The notes: generated by a model not told the origin, from the letters alone. Shown: positions 33,834-42,597, counted from the stretch's first letter. The stretch: DNA of 64,000 nucleotides from SIG644 sp045613985 (GCA_045613985.1 JAZLCA010000064.1:38478-102477), one strand, 5' to 3'. Program-made: numbers and translations.

Positions 33834-34298
33834 TCAATCCTTTGTCGGTTGTGTGCCGCCCTCGAGAGAGGCGCGCATCAGAAGCGCATCTTCGGTCGGA
33901 TGGCGGTAGAAATTTTTGCGCCTGCCCACGGTCTCAAATCCAGCGGACTCGTACAGGGCAATGGCAGAGGTGTTGGAGGGGCGAACCTCCAAAAATACGA
34001 AAGCAAGGTGCAAACGTGCAGTCTCCTCGAGCAAGGCCGATACCACGGCGCGTCCCAGTCCTTGACGGCGGGCGTCGGGGTGAGTGGCGACGTTAGTGAT
34101 GGAGCCTTCATCGGCGGCGTAAGTCATGCCGACGTAGGCCAAAACGTCCCCCTGCTCGTTCACGGCGGCAAAGCCGATGCCGTGGTCACGGCAGAGTGTC
34201 TGCAAAGCCTGCTCGCTCCAGGGCTCATGGGGAAAGCACAGCTGTTCCAGCACGGCCGCTCCCGCAAGATGCTCGGGCATCAAACGAACGACCTTCAT
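33834..34298 (-). CDS. rimI: Ribosomal protein alanine N-acetyltransferase RimI
   Basis: 154 residues, GNAT fold with acetyl-CoA loop ATHPDARRQGLGRAVVSALL and RimI-type C-terminus FLEVRPSNTSAIALYESAGF followed by RRKNFYR. It acetylates the N-terminus of S18 or related proteins. The start ATGA overlaps the stop of the upstream lipoprotein gene, and tsaD follows 5 bp later. Confidence 0.92.
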   Translation of the reverse strand: MKVVRLMPEHLAGAAVLEQLCFPHEPWSEQALQTLCRDHGIGFAAVNEQGDVLAYVGMTYAADEGSITNVATHPDARRQGLGRAVVSALLEETARLHLAFVFLEVRPSNTSAIALYESAGFETVGRRKNFYRHPTEDALLMRASLEGGTQPTKD

Positions 34299-35041
34299 GC
34301 GGCGGGCTTCTCCTCTTGACCTGCGGTGGTGCCGCCGTCGATCAGACGGAAAATATCGTTCGATATTACGACGCAACGCTTGCTGTAACGATCATACAGG
34401 AAATAACGGCCGAGGTTAACCTCAAGCTCCTCGCCCGCCTCGGTCATTACCACGTCATACACGTCCTCGCCGTATTCCAACAGCTTGATGGTGTAATACA
34501 AACCGGGAACGGTATCGCTGGTGAAACGCAAGGTATAGATGCGAGCGGGATCCAAATAGGAGGGGTAGGTGACGGCGGTGTTGTCGTCCCAGCATTGCTT
34601 GAGATCGTTCAGAATGGGGGCGTGCTGCTCGTTGGTCGCGTTCAGGGTCAGTAGCGAAACAACGATGGCGGTGTCGTTGCAGACGATGGCCGAGGACAAT
34701 TCCCACTGATCAAATGTGGGGAAGTCGATGTCCTTGTCGTGATAAACGTCGCCGTAGACGGAGCACAAATAGTCGGTGGGCGCAAGGCCGGCGATCTCAT
34801 ACAAAATATAGGTCATACCCGACAGATCCAACTCGCCGTATTCGTCGCCGCTTGCGATGGGCTCGTAGGAGGCGGGGAGAGCTTGGTAGGTCGTGTCGGT
34901 CTTTTTATCAAAATAGTCACTGCCCTCGGTCGTCATGACGTGCAGCTTTTTGCCACAGGAAAACAGAGACAAAAGGCAACTCAAGACCAAGACAAGTGCG
35001 ATGGCTGTGCGCAGGGCGCGGGAGGAAGGGTGAGAAAACAT
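34295..35041 (-). CDS. Lipoprotein of unknown function in the comEB-rimI-tsaD cluster
   Basis: 248 residues from ATG 35041 (after AAAGGAT). Signal peptide with lipobox SLFSCGKK. The mature domain has many aromatic residues and short strands (YILYEIAGLAPTDYLCSVYG, then VVSLLTLNATN, then YYTIKLLEYGEDVYDVVMTE); no family recognised. The 4-bp overlap with rimI shows it belongs to the operon. Confidence 0.8.
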   Translation of the reverse strand: MFSHPSSRALRTAIALVLVLSCLLSLFSCGKKLHVMTTEGSDYFDKKTDTTYQALPASYEPIASGDEYGELDLSGMTYILYEIAGLAPTDYLCSVYGDVYHDKDIDFPTFDQWELSSAIVCNDTAIVVSLLTLNATNEQHAPILNDLKQCWDDNTAVTYPSYLDPARIYTLRFTSDTVPGLYYTIKLLEYGEDVYDVVMTEAGEELEVNLGRYFLYDRYSKRCVVISNDIFRLIDGGTTAGQEEKPAA

Positions 35042-35064
35042 AATGATCCTTTCTGTGTGAGGGC

Positions 35065-35553
35065 TCAATAGCCGAATTTTCCGCTCAACGAGTCGTCATC
35101 TTCGATCCAATCCTGGACGTTGACAATGTGAAAATCATCCTTGGTATCACGGAAAATGACGGTGGTGATGCCGGCGTTAATGACCATGCGCTTGCACATC
35201 ATGCAAGAGCAGATGTTGCCGATGATGTCGCCGCTTGAGGGATCAACGCAAGTCTGATACAAGGTTGCGCCCAGCATCTGATCGCGGGGGGCGGCGATGA
35301 TGGCGTTGGCCTCAGCGTGTACCGAGCGGCACATCTCGTAGCGTTCGCCGCGGGGAATCTGCAATTTTTCACGCATACAGAAATTCAGGTCGGTGCAATT
35401 CTGACGGCCGCGGGGAGCGCCGTTGTAGCCGGTGGCAATGATGACGTCGTCCTTGACAATGATGGCGCCGTATTTCTTGCGCATGCAGGTGCTTCTCTCG
35501 GCGACGGTCTGGGCGATATCAAGATAATAATTATGTTTGGAAACGCGTTGCAT
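35065..35553 (-). CDS. comEB: dCMP deaminase (ComEB family)
   Basis: 162 residues with the zinc/catalytic motif SVHAEANAI and CSCMMCKRMV of cytidylate deaminases. A further Cys-rich segment (NCTDLNFCMREKL) marks the ComEB/dCMP deaminase subgroup with its second zinc. It converts dCMP to dUMP for dTMP synthesis. ATG 35553 after GAAGGAG. First gene of the minus-strand cluster running to the helicase loader. Confidence 0.93.
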   Translation of the reverse strand: MQRVSKHNYYLDIAQTVAERSTCMRKKYGAIIVKDDVIIATGYNGAPRGRQNCTDLNFCMREKLQIPRGERYEMCRSVHAEANAIIAAPRDQMLGATLYQTCVDPSSGDIIGNICSCMMCKRMVINAGITTVIFRDTKDDFHIVNVQDWIEDDDSLSGKFGY

Positions 35554-35654
35554 GGGTAGACTCCTTCCAAAACTCAAATTTGCAGACAGTTAATATAATT
35601 ATAATATATATATAACGTAAAATCAAGGGGATTTGACAATTTTTTTGTTCTGAA

Positions 35655-35689
35655 CGAAAAAGCACGCCCTGCCTTTTTGGCAGGGCGTG
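35655..35689 (-). terminator. Terminator of the 35695-35991 gene
   Basis: CACGCCCTGCC-TTTTT-GGCAGGGCGTG, ending in a T-run on the minus strand. Confidence 0.85.
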
Positions 35690-35694
35690 GCATC

Positions 35695-35991
35695 TTATTG
35701 TTCGGGGTTCTTTTTTGCGGCGATCTTTTGCTCCAGTGCATCAATGTCCGCTTGCAAGGCGGCGATGTCGGAAAGATGTGACTCAATGCTTAAGGGGGCG
35801 TCATCGTCCGTCGAAAGAGATTGCTCGTAAACGGCTTTGCCCAGCGTGATATAGGCTTCTTCCAAGTCCGCTTTTTTAGCGGAGATCTTCAAACGGATGG
35901 CGGCGGTGTCCGAAAGATCCTCGATCTTGCGGCCGGTTTGCTTTGCGAAACCGGAAATGCTTTTGCAAATATCATCCCACGTACTTGCCAT
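35695..35991 (-). CDS. Small coiled-coil cytosolic protein
   Basis: 98 residues, no signal or membrane segment. Two long helices: the first from WDDICKSISGFAKQTGRKIE through ADLEEAYITLGKAVYEQ, the second SHLSDIAALQADIDALEQKI. Proteins of this layout in Clostridia sometimes carry a C-terminal zinc ribbon; this one ends without it. Function unknown. ATG 35991 follows AAAGGAG. Confidence 0.75.
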   Translation of the reverse strand: MASTWDDICKSISGFAKQTGRKIEDLSDTAAIRLKISAKKADLEEAYITLGKAVYEQSLSTDDDAPLSIESHLSDIAALQADIDALEQKIAAKKNPEQ

Positions 35992-36084
35992 AAAAACTCC
36001 TTTGCTCCTCGCCGTCCGTTGATTGGCGGCGGGAATGGTTTGTGCTACCATTATACTCGTTTTGGCGGGCGGTGTCAAGCGGTT

Positions 36085-36113
36085 GCATAAAAAAGACGCT
36101 TCACCGCATACTA
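36085..36113 (+). promoter_or_regulatory. Sigma-G-like promoter of spoVAC
   Basis: GCATA (36085-36089), 17-bp spacer, CATACTA (36107-36113): a near-perfect match to the forespore sigma-G consensus, 30 bp before the start codon of a spore gene. Confidence 0.78.
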
Positions 36114-36142
36114 ATCAAGCACGATAAAGGAGGTACGGATAA

Positions 36143-36586
36143 ATGCAAATGGATAAAAAAAGCTACAAAGCCTTTGCCGAAGCGCATGCGCCGCGTTCGC
36201 CCATCGTCCAGGATTGTCTGCGGGCGTTTTTTGTGGGAGGGGCGATCTGCACCGTGGCTCAGGGGGTGACATTGTTGTATATGACCCTGGGGATGCCCAA
36301 AGAGGATGCGGCCACGCTGACTTCGGTGACGTTGGTGGCCCTGGCTGCTCTTTTGACGGGCCTTGGGTGGTTCGTCAAGCTCGCCAAGTTCGCGGGGGCG
36401 GGGACGCTGGTGCCCATCACCGGCTTTGCCAACGCGGTCGTCTCCCCTGCCATCGATTGCAAAGCGGAGGGCTGGGTACTGGGCGTCGGAGCGAAAATTT
36501 TCACCGTCGCAGGCCCGGTGCTGCTCTATGGCACGTTGGCGGGGGCCGTTTGGGGCGTCATATACTGGATATGCGGCTTGTTTTAA
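36143..36586 (+). CDS. spoVAC: Stage V sporulation protein AC, stand-alone copy
   Basis: 147 residues, four to five transmembrane helices. Family motifs: DCLRAFFVGGAICTVAQGVT, GLGWFVKLAKFAGAGTLVPI, TGFANAVVSPAIDCKAEGWV and the ending FTVAGPVLLYGTLAGAVWG. SpoVAC is a channel component for dipicolinic acid uptake into the forespore and release on germination. It is normally followed by spoVAD and spoVAE; here a terminator hairpin and an opposite-strand gene follow, so this copy is isolated. ATG 36143 is 9 nt after AAAGGAGG. Confidence 0.93.
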   Translation: MQMDKKSYKAFAEAHAPRSPIVQDCLRAFFVGGAICTVAQGVTLLYMTLGMPKEDAATLTSVTLVALAALLTGLGWFVKLAKFAGAGTLVPITGFANAVVSPAIDCKAEGWVLGVGAKIFTVAGPVLLYGTLAGAVWGVIYWICGLF

Positions 36587-36588
36587 GG

Positions 36589-36614
36589 GGTGGCTCGGCA
36601 TGAGCCGCCTTTTT
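36589..36614 (+). terminator. Terminator after spoVAC
   Basis: GGTGGCTC-GGCAT-GAGCCGCC then TTTTT. Confidence 0.8.
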
Positions 36615-36635
36615 AATTTTTGCAATATGTTACGA

Positions 36636-37247
36636 TTACCGAATGATTCGCCGGGCGGCGTCGATGGCGGCTTCGGTATCGCTTGCCAGGATGAGAAGCA
36701 CATATTTTCCAATGACGACAACTTGCCCTTTCTCGGTGATCGGCTGCTCTTGTGTACCTCGGTATTGCTTTTGCAGAGCATTCAAACGTCCCAACAGAAG
36801 ACGCGCAACCTCCCCGGTGTCTGCTCGACTCACACAGCGAATGACGATGTACTCCTCGGGAGATGCAGTGGTGCCGAATCGGAAGGCCCCACCGTCTGAA
36901 ATCCCTTGGGACAGCTGCCAAATCTCGGGCTGCTCGCTTTTGGAATATTCCGGGGAAAAGGCGGCGGATAACAGCTCGGGCGAGGCCACTCGTACCCGAA
37001 GCCCCGATTCCTCCGCTTGCGCAAGACCGTTCGGCGCGGCGGTTCCGGGAAGGAGATAAAGATCCCCGGCGGCAAGGCTTGGAGAAGCCGCCGTTACGGC
37101 GAGAATGATCTCGAGCGTGTCGGGCTGCGGCGCGGGGGCGCAGGAGGCCGTCATGGTGATAAGAGAGGAAACAAGCAAAAAGCATAGGATGAATCGAAAT
37201 ATCAATATATTATTTTTTGCAGATGTTTGCAAAAGGCGCTTGGTCAT
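36636..37247 (-). CDS. Lipoprotein of the DUF4358 type
   Basis: 203 residues. Signal peptide with lipobox MTASC; mature domain with strand-rich N-half (LYLLPGTAAPNG), EYIVIRCVSRADTGEVARLL in the middle, and the DUF4358-like ending VVVIGKYVLLILASDTEAAI. Function unknown; such lipoproteins are common in Lachnospirales and Oscillospirales. ATG 37247 follows GAGGTG. Convergent with spoVAC. Confidence 0.75.
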   Translation of the reverse strand: MTKRLLQTSAKNNILIFRFILCFLLVSSLITMTASCAPAPQPDTLEIILAVTAASPSLAAGDLYLLPGTAAPNGLAQAEESGLRVRVASPELLSAAFSPEYSKSEQPEIWQLSQGISDGGAFRFGTTASPEEYIVIRCVSRADTGEVARLLLGRLNALQKQYRGTQEQPITEKGQVVVIGKYVLLILASDTEAAIDAARRIIR

Positions 37248-37377
37248 ATGGGATCACCTCAAGGTAAGATATGCGGCGCGTCCGTATCTTATGCACACAC
37301 GGCAAAATGCCCAACAAAAGGGTGAAAAACGGCGCAAAGTACCCGAAGATTTGTGCAGGATTTTGTCTTTATGGCGA

Positions 37378-37406
37378 TTGACTTTTTGGGAAGTATATAG
37401 TATAAT
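37378..37406 (+). promoter_or_regulatory. Sigma-A promoter of the pdu operon
   Basis: TTGACT 37378-37383, 17-bp spacer, TATAAT 37401-37406. The predicted leader is about 115 nt. Confidence 0.78.
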
Positions 37407-37427
37407 ATAAGAGATTAGAATGTTACG

Positions 37428-37500
37428 ATCGGAAATTGTATCCACAAGGGTGCGGTTTCCGCGACTTCATACGCGCGCGTACGCGTAAGCACGCGCGAGA
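37428..37500 (+). other. Structured pdu leader with two inverted repeats
   Basis: CGGAAA and TTTCCG (about 37430-37461) form one hairpin. A GC-rich repeat ACGCGCGCG...CGCGCG around the palindrome TACGCGTA (about 37472-37498) can form a second. No cobalamin box (GCCACTG) is visible, so I do not call a B12 riboswitch. The region may regulate pduC translation or bind a regulator. Confidence 0.4.
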
Positions 37501-37526
37501 TTTGCAACGGAAAGGAACTGTTCACC

Positions 37527-39191
37527 ATGAAAAGATCCAAGAGATTTGAGGCATTGGATGCCCGTCCCGTCAACCTGGACGGCTACATCAGCGAGTGGCC
37601 CGAAATGGGCTTCGTCGCCATGCACAGCCCCTATGATCCTAAGCCCTCCATCAAGATCAGCGGCGGTAAGATCATCGAGCTGGACGGCAAAGCAAGAAAG
37701 GACTTCGACTTTATCGATACCTTTATTGCGGATCACGCCATTAACATCCAGCGCGCTCCCGTATCCATGTCGATTCCCTCGCTCGAGATCGCAAGAAAGA
37801 TTGTCGATATCCACGTGCCGAGAAAAGAGATTCTGAAGATTTGTTCGGGTATTTCGCCCGCTAAGATGGCTGAGGTCATCGGACACCTCAACGTGGTTGA
37901 ATTGATGATGGGTATGCAGAAAATGCGCGCCCGTCTGCGCCCCTTCAATCAGGCGCACATCACCAACTTGAAGGATGATCCCGTTCAGCTGGCGGCCGAT
38001 GCGGCCGAGGGCGCACTTCGCGGCTTTGCCGAGGAGGAGACCACCATGGGTATCGCCCGTTACGCTCCCTTCTCCGCTATGGCGATTTTGATCGGCTCGC
38101 AGGCAGGACGCCCCGGCGTTCTGACTCAGTGCTCCTCGGAGGAGGCGACCGAGCTGGATCTGGGTATCCGCGGCTTGACTACTTACGCCGAGACCGTTTC
38201 GGTCTACGGTACCGAAAAGGTGTTCGTCGACGGTGACGATACTCCCTATTCCAAGGCGTTTCTTAACTCCGCGTATGCATCGCGCGGTCTGAAGGTGCGC
38301 TTCACTTCGGGTGCCGGTTCCGAGGTGCTCATGGGCTACAGCGAAAAGAAATCCATGCTGTATCTGGAGTGCCGTTGCCTGTACGTTACCAAGGGTGCCG
38401 GCTCGCAGGGAACGCAGAACGGTGCGATCAGCTGTATCGCCGTTCCTGCCTCCGTTCCTGCCGGTATTCGCGAGGTGCTGGGTGAAAACCTGGTGGCAAC
38501 CCTGCTCGGTTTGGAATGTGCTTCGGGTAATGACCAGAGCTTTTCCAATTCCCCCGCCCGCCGCACGACGCGCACCCTCTTGGAGCTGATGCCGGGTACG
38601 GACTTCATCTTCTCGGGTTATGCAGCCGAGCCCAACTACGATAATATGTTCGCCGGCTCCAACTTCGATGCCGAGGACTTTGACGATTACAACGTTCTGC
38701 AGCGCGATCTGCAGGTGGACGGCGGTCTTCGCCCCGTCTTGGAAGAGGACGTCATCGCGGTGCGCCGCAAGGCAGCCAAGGCGGTACAGTCTGTCTTCCG
38801 TTACCTTGGCTTGACCGAGATTACGGACGAGCAGGTCGAGGCTGTTGTTTATGCTCACGGCTCCAAGGACACGCTCAACCGCGACGTTCCTGCCGATCTG
38901 ATCGCCTGCGAGGATATGCTCAAGCGAGGCATCACGGGCATCGACGTTTGCCGTGCGCTGGCCGAAACGGGACATGAGGACATCGCGCAAAGAGTTCTTA
39001 ATATGCTCAAGCAGCGCGTGGTCGGTGACTATATGCAGACCTCGGCGGTGCTGGACGAGAACTACCGCGTGCTCAGTGCCATCAATACGCCCAACACTTA
39101 CATGGGCCCCGGCACAGGCTACCGTCTGGACGGCGAGCGTTGGGAGGAAATCAAGGACATTCCTCACCAAATCGACCCCCACAATCTTTGA
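37527..39191 (+). CDS. pduC: Propanediol/glycerol dehydratase large subunit
   Basis: 554 residues, the family length. Starts MKRSKRFEALDARPVNLDGY and contains the conserved active-site barrel blocks (FIADHAINIQRAP, QCSSEEATELDLGIRGLT, GSGAEVLMGY-type segment as GAGSEVLMGYSEK, and LECRCLYVTKGAGSQGTQNG). The alpha subunit holds adenosylcobalamin and K+ in a TIM barrel and converts 1,2-propanediol to propanal or glycerol to 3-hydroxypropanal. First gene of pduCDEGHO. Confidence 0.97.
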   Translation: MKRSKRFEALDARPVNLDGYISEWPEMGFVAMHSPYDPKPSIKISGGKIIELDGKARKDFDFIDTFIADHAINIQRAPVSMSIPSLEIARKIVDIHVPRKEILKICSGISPAKMAEVIGHLNVVELMMGMQKMRARLRPFNQAHITNLKDDPVQLAADAAEGALRGFAEEETTMGIARYAPFSAMAILIGSQAGRPGVLTQCSSEEATELDLGIRGLTTYAETVSVYGTEKVFVDGDDTPYSKAFLNSAYASRGLKVRFTSGAGSEVLMGYSEKKSMLYLECRCLYVTKGAGSQGTQNGAISCIAVPASVPAGIREVLGENLVATLLGLECASGNDQSFSNSPARRTTRTLLELMPGTDFIFSGYAAEPNYDNMFAGSNFDAEDFDDYNVLQRDLQVDGGLRPVLEEDVIAVRRKAAKAVQSVFRYLGLTEITDEQVEAVVYAHGSKDTLNRDVPADLIACEDMLKRGITGIDVCRALAETGHEDIAQRVLNMLKQRVVGDYMQTSAVLDENYRVLSAINTPNTYMGPGTGYRLDGERWEEIKDIPHQIDPHNL

Positions 39192-39226
39192 TTTGAACTA
39201 CACCACCAAAACGGAGGATTTTACAT

Positions 39227-40360
39227 ATGCAACTCACTGAAGATATCCGCAAGAAAATAACCGAAGCCGTTATCCGCGAATCCGCACAGCTGGACGGCAT
39301 CCGCCCCGAGGAAATGCTTCACTCGGTCGTTGATTATCTGGAGGGCGCGGAGCCCCGCAAGGATTGCACGACTGCCAAGCTGATGGGCCACCGCGGCGTC
39401 CGCGTGGACGAGGACATCGTCCGCCGCATCGCCATTGCTGTCGTCAAGGAAGCAGAGCAGCTCGAGGGCGTCGATCCCGAGGAAATGCTGCAGAAGGTCG
39501 TGGGATCTTTGCAGGGCGAGTCCATCACTGAAGTCGCTCCCGTATCCAACGAGAGTCTTCTGTTCACCGGTCGCGGTATCGTGCTGGAGGACGAGATCTG
39601 CAAGAAGATCTCCGAGGCCGTCATCAAGGAAGCTGCTCAACTGGAGGGCGTTGTCCCGGGTGAGGCGATCGAGAAGGTGCTGACCGCACTGCGCGCACAG
39701 CCTGCCCGCGAGGTTGCTTCTGCGGCTGCCGCACGCGAAACCTCGGCTTGCCCCGTCGCTGGAAAGAAGCCGTCCGCTCGTCCTGCATCGATGGCAGGTA
39801 CCGAGCGCATCAATCCCACGAAAACGTCTTACCACGGTTATCCCATCGCCGAGAAGGGAACGGATCCTAAGGAGGTCGTCATCGGCGTAGGCCCCGGTTT
39901 CCAGAAGGAAATCCAGGCTACGATCTGCGGCATTCCGCTGTCTGAGGTCATCCGCGAGGTCAAGGCAGGTATCGAGGAAGAGGGCATGGTGCCCCGCGTT
40001 GTGAAGGTTCTCAAAACGAGTGACGTTTGCTTCATGGGCCTTGAGGCTGCAAAGATCTCGGGCTCGGGTATCGGTATTGGACTTCAGTCCAAGGGTACGG
40101 CCGTTATTCACCAGAAGGATCTGTATCCGCTGTCCAATCTGGAGCTGTTCCCCCAGGCACCTTTGATGAGCCTGGAAACCTACCGCAAGATCGGTCAGAA
40201 CGCGGCAAAGTACGCCAAGGGTGAGCAGGTCACTCCCATCTCCTCGGTCAACGATCCCATGTGCCGTGCCAAGTATCAGGTCAAGGCGGCCATCATGCAC
40301 ATCGCCGAGACCGAGCAGGTCGATCCGAACTATCCCATCATCGCCTGGAGCGATCGCTGA
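39227..40360 (+). CDS. pduD: Diol dehydratase medium subunit with three N-terminal encapsulation-like repeats
   Basis: 377 residues, about 150 longer than usual PduD. The catalytic-subunit domain occupies residues about 195-377 (EVVIGVGPGFQKEIQATICG, SGSGIGIGLQSKGTAVIHQK). The extension contains three copies of a 37-residue unit at about 3-39, 60-96 and 120-156. Each has an amphipathic helix like ITEAVIRESAQLDG, IAIAVVKEAEQLEG or ISEAVIKEAAQLEG, then PEEML-type second helix. Typical PduD has one such short helix, which targets the enzyme to the microcompartment lumen. Here it is triplicated and joined by Gly/Ser/Ala/Pro-rich linkers. No shell genes are nearby. Confidence 0.93.
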   Translation: MQLTEDIRKKITEAVIRESAQLDGIRPEEMLHSVVDYLEGAEPRKDCTTAKLMGHRGVRVDEDIVRRIAIAVVKEAEQLEGVDPEEMLQKVVGSLQGESITEVAPVSNESLLFTGRGIVLEDEICKKISEAVIKEAAQLEGVVPGEAIEKVLTALRAQPAREVASAAAARETSACPVAGKKPSARPASMAGTERINPTKTSYHGYPIAEKGTDPKEVVIGVGPGFQKEIQATICGIPLSEVIREVKAGIEEEGMVPRVVKVLKTSDVCFMGLEAAKISGSGIGIGLQSKGTAVIHQKDLYPLSNLELFPQAPLMSLETYRKIGQNAAKYAKGEQVTPISSVNDPMCRAKYQVKAAIMHIAETEQVDPNYPIIAWSDR

Positions 40361-40390
40361 TACTTTACCGAAAGAAAGGAAGCAATCGAT

Positions 40391-40783
40391 ATGAAATATC
40401 CGCTTGGCGAATACGAACGCGAAAAAATTACGTCCAAGACCGGCAAAAAGCTGGATGAGATCAATCTTGATGAGATCAAGAAGGGAAACATCACGGGCGA
40501 GGACATCAAGATCTCCAAGGAGATGCTGCGCAAGCAGGGACAAGTGGCAATGGAGGCGGACAATCCTCCCATGGCGCGCAATTTTGAGCGCGCGGCCGAG
40601 CTGGTCGACGTTCCCGACGAGGTCATTTTGAAGATGTACAATATGCTCCGCCCCAATCGCTCGACCAAGGCCGAGCTGTTGGCAATGGCTGACGAGCTTT
40701 CCAAAAAATACAATGCCAAAACTTGTGCGAAACTGGTGCTGGAAGCAGCCGAGGTTTACGAAAAGAGAGGAATTTTGCTTTGA
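40391..40783 (+). CDS. pduE: Diol dehydratase small subunit
   Basis: 130 residues, all-helical gamma subunit: YPLGEYEREKITSKTGKKLD, then ITGEDIKISKEMLRKQGQVA, then NFERAAELVDVPDEVILKMY and the conserved LRPNRSTKAELLAMADEL. It lacks the N-terminal targeting helix found in Salmonella PduE and so is closer in length to DhaE-type subunits. The stop overlaps the TTG start of pduG. Confidence 0.94.
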   Translation: MKYPLGEYEREKITSKTGKKLDEINLDEIKKGNITGEDIKISKEMLRKQGQVAMEADNPPMARNFERAAELVDVPDEVILKMYNMLRPNRSTKAELLAMADELSKKYNAKTCAKLVLEAAEVYEKRGILL

Positions 40784-42594
40784 AATTGATCGCAGGGGTG
40801 GATATCGGTAACTCCACCACCGAGGTGTGCATCGGCACGCGGGACGCGAGTGGGTCCACTCGATTCCTGGGCGGTGCCATGCGGCCGACGACGGGAACGA
40901 AAGGCACGCTTGCCAACGTTCACGGTGTCAAGGCGGCGCTTTTGGCGGCGGTGAGCGAGGCAGGGTATCAGTTGTCTGATCTGTCCCTCATTCGCATCAA
41001 CGAGGCGGCCCCCGTCATCGGTGACACAGCGATGGAGACCATTACCGAGACCATCATTACCGAATCTTCCATGATCGGGCACAACCCCTCCACGCCCGCC
41101 GGTGCGGGACAGGCGGTGGGTGAACTCATCCCTCTTTCGCGTCTGGATATGGCGCGCGAGGGTGTGGCGTATATCGTCACGGTGCCGCGGTCGTATACTT
41201 ACGAAACGGTTTCCCAGCGCATCAACCGAGCTGCCGAGCGGATGGACATCCGAGGTGTCATCATGCAGGCGGATGAGGCGGTGCTGGTAGAGAACCGTCT
41301 GGACAAAAAAATACCTATCATCGACGAGGTCCGCTATATTGACCGTTTGCCCGAGGGCAAGCTTGCCGCCATTGAGGTGGCTTTGCCCGGACAGTCGGTG
41401 CGTATGCTGAGCAACCCTTACGGAATTGCGACGCTTTTGGCATTGGATGCCGCGCAAACGCGCAGTATCACGCCTATCGCCAAGAGTCTGATCGGCAAGA
41501 GAAGCGCGGTGGTTATTAAGACACCGCACGGCAACGTTAAGGAAAACGTGCTGGCCGCCGGCTCGATTACCTTTGATGCTGCATCCTCAGCTACCGTCAA
41601 CATCGACGAGGGTGCAGAGCGCATCATGCAGGTGCTCCAAAATGCGGGCGACGTGCGTAATATTACGGGCGAGAGCAATACCAACGTCGGTCAAATGCTG
41701 CAACGCATCCGTACAGGCATGGCAAACGTCAGCGGCGAGCGGGCGGAGGATATCCGTATTACTGACCTGCTGGCGGTCGATACCCTGGCGCCTGTGGCGA
41801 TTGCGGGCGCTTTGGCAGGCGAGACCTGCATGGAAAAGGCGGTGGGAATTGCCGCTATGGTGCGTACCCGCCAGCTGCCCATGCAGCAGATTGCCGACGC
41901 CTTGACAAGAGATTTGGGCGTGCGTGTGGTCGTTGCGGGTGTAGAGGCCGTTATGGCGGCTCTCGGTGCCATGACAACGCCCGGTACCCGTGTGCCGCTG
42001 GCCATTCTTGATATGGGCGGCGGTTCGACCGACGCGGCTGTTATTGACGAGAACGGCGCGGTCACCATGACGCACTGCGCAGGCGCGGGCGAGCTTGTCT
42101 CTATGCTCATTCAGACCGAGCTGGGACTGGCCTCCCGTCACACGGCAGAGCAGATCAAAAAGTACCCTTTGGGCAAGGTGGAAAGCTTGTTCCATCTGCG
42201 CCTGGAGAGCGGCGAGATGCAGTTCTTTGACGGCTCCATCGACCCCCGTCTGTTTGGTCACGTGGTGCTGATGACGTCCGAGGGCATGGTGCGTATCGAC
42301 GAGGACATCCCCATGGAAAAGATCGTGCAGGTGCGCCGCGAGGCAAAGCGCAAGGTGTTTGTCACCAATGCACTGCGTGCTCTTCGTCAGGTCGCGCCCG
42401 GACACGAATTACGCCGCATTCCCAACGTGGTGTTGGTCGGCGGCTCGGCCGAGGACTTTGAGATTCCCGAGATGCTCATGGAGGAGTTTGCGGCCTTTCG
42501 CATCGTGTGCGGTCGCGGTAACATCCGCGCGACCGAGGGACCGAGAAACGCCGTAGCGACCGGTCTTGTACTCTCGCATCTGGGGGACGCATAA
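40780..42594 (+). CDS. pduG: Diol dehydratase reactivase large subunit
   Basis: 604 residues beginning with TTG at 40780 (LKLIAGVDIGNSTTEVCIG), 9 nt after AGAGAGG and overlapping the pduE stop. Actin-like ATPase motifs: DIGNSTTEV and LAILDMGGGSTDAAVI. The protein swaps damaged cobalamin out of the dehydratase using ATP, together with PduH. The family-typical block TDLLAVDTLAPVAIAGALAG is intact. Confidence 0.95.
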   Translation: MKLIAGVDIGNSTTEVCIGTRDASGSTRFLGGAMRPTTGTKGTLANVHGVKAALLAAVSEAGYQLSDLSLIRINEAAPVIGDTAMETITETIITESSMIGHNPSTPAGAGQAVGELIPLSRLDMAREGVAYIVTVPRSYTYETVSQRINRAAERMDIRGVIMQADEAVLVENRLDKKIPIIDEVRYIDRLPEGKLAAIEVALPGQSVRMLSNPYGIATLLALDAAQTRSITPIAKSLIGKRSAVVIKTPHGNVKENVLAAGSITFDAASSATVNIDEGAERIMQVLQNAGDVRNITGESNTNVGQMLQRIRTGMANVSGERAEDIRITDLLAVDTLAPVAIAGALAGETCMEKAVGIAAMVRTRQLPMQQIADALTRDLGVRVVVAGVEAVMAALGAMTTPGTRVPLAILDMGGGSTDAAVIDENGAVTMTHCAGAGELVSMLIQTELGLASRHTAEQIKKYPLGKVESLFHLRLESGEMQFFDGSIDPRLFGHVVLMTSEGMVRIDEDIPMEKIVQVRREAKRKVFVTNALRALRQVAPGHELRRIPNVVLVGGSAEDFEIPEMLMEEFAAFRIVCGRGNIRATEGPRNAVATGLVLSHLGDA

Positions 42595-42597
42595 GCC

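Noticed and set aside
37407..37526. Cobalamin riboswitch before pduC
   Set aside because: No B12-box (GCCACTG) and too short for the conserved core.
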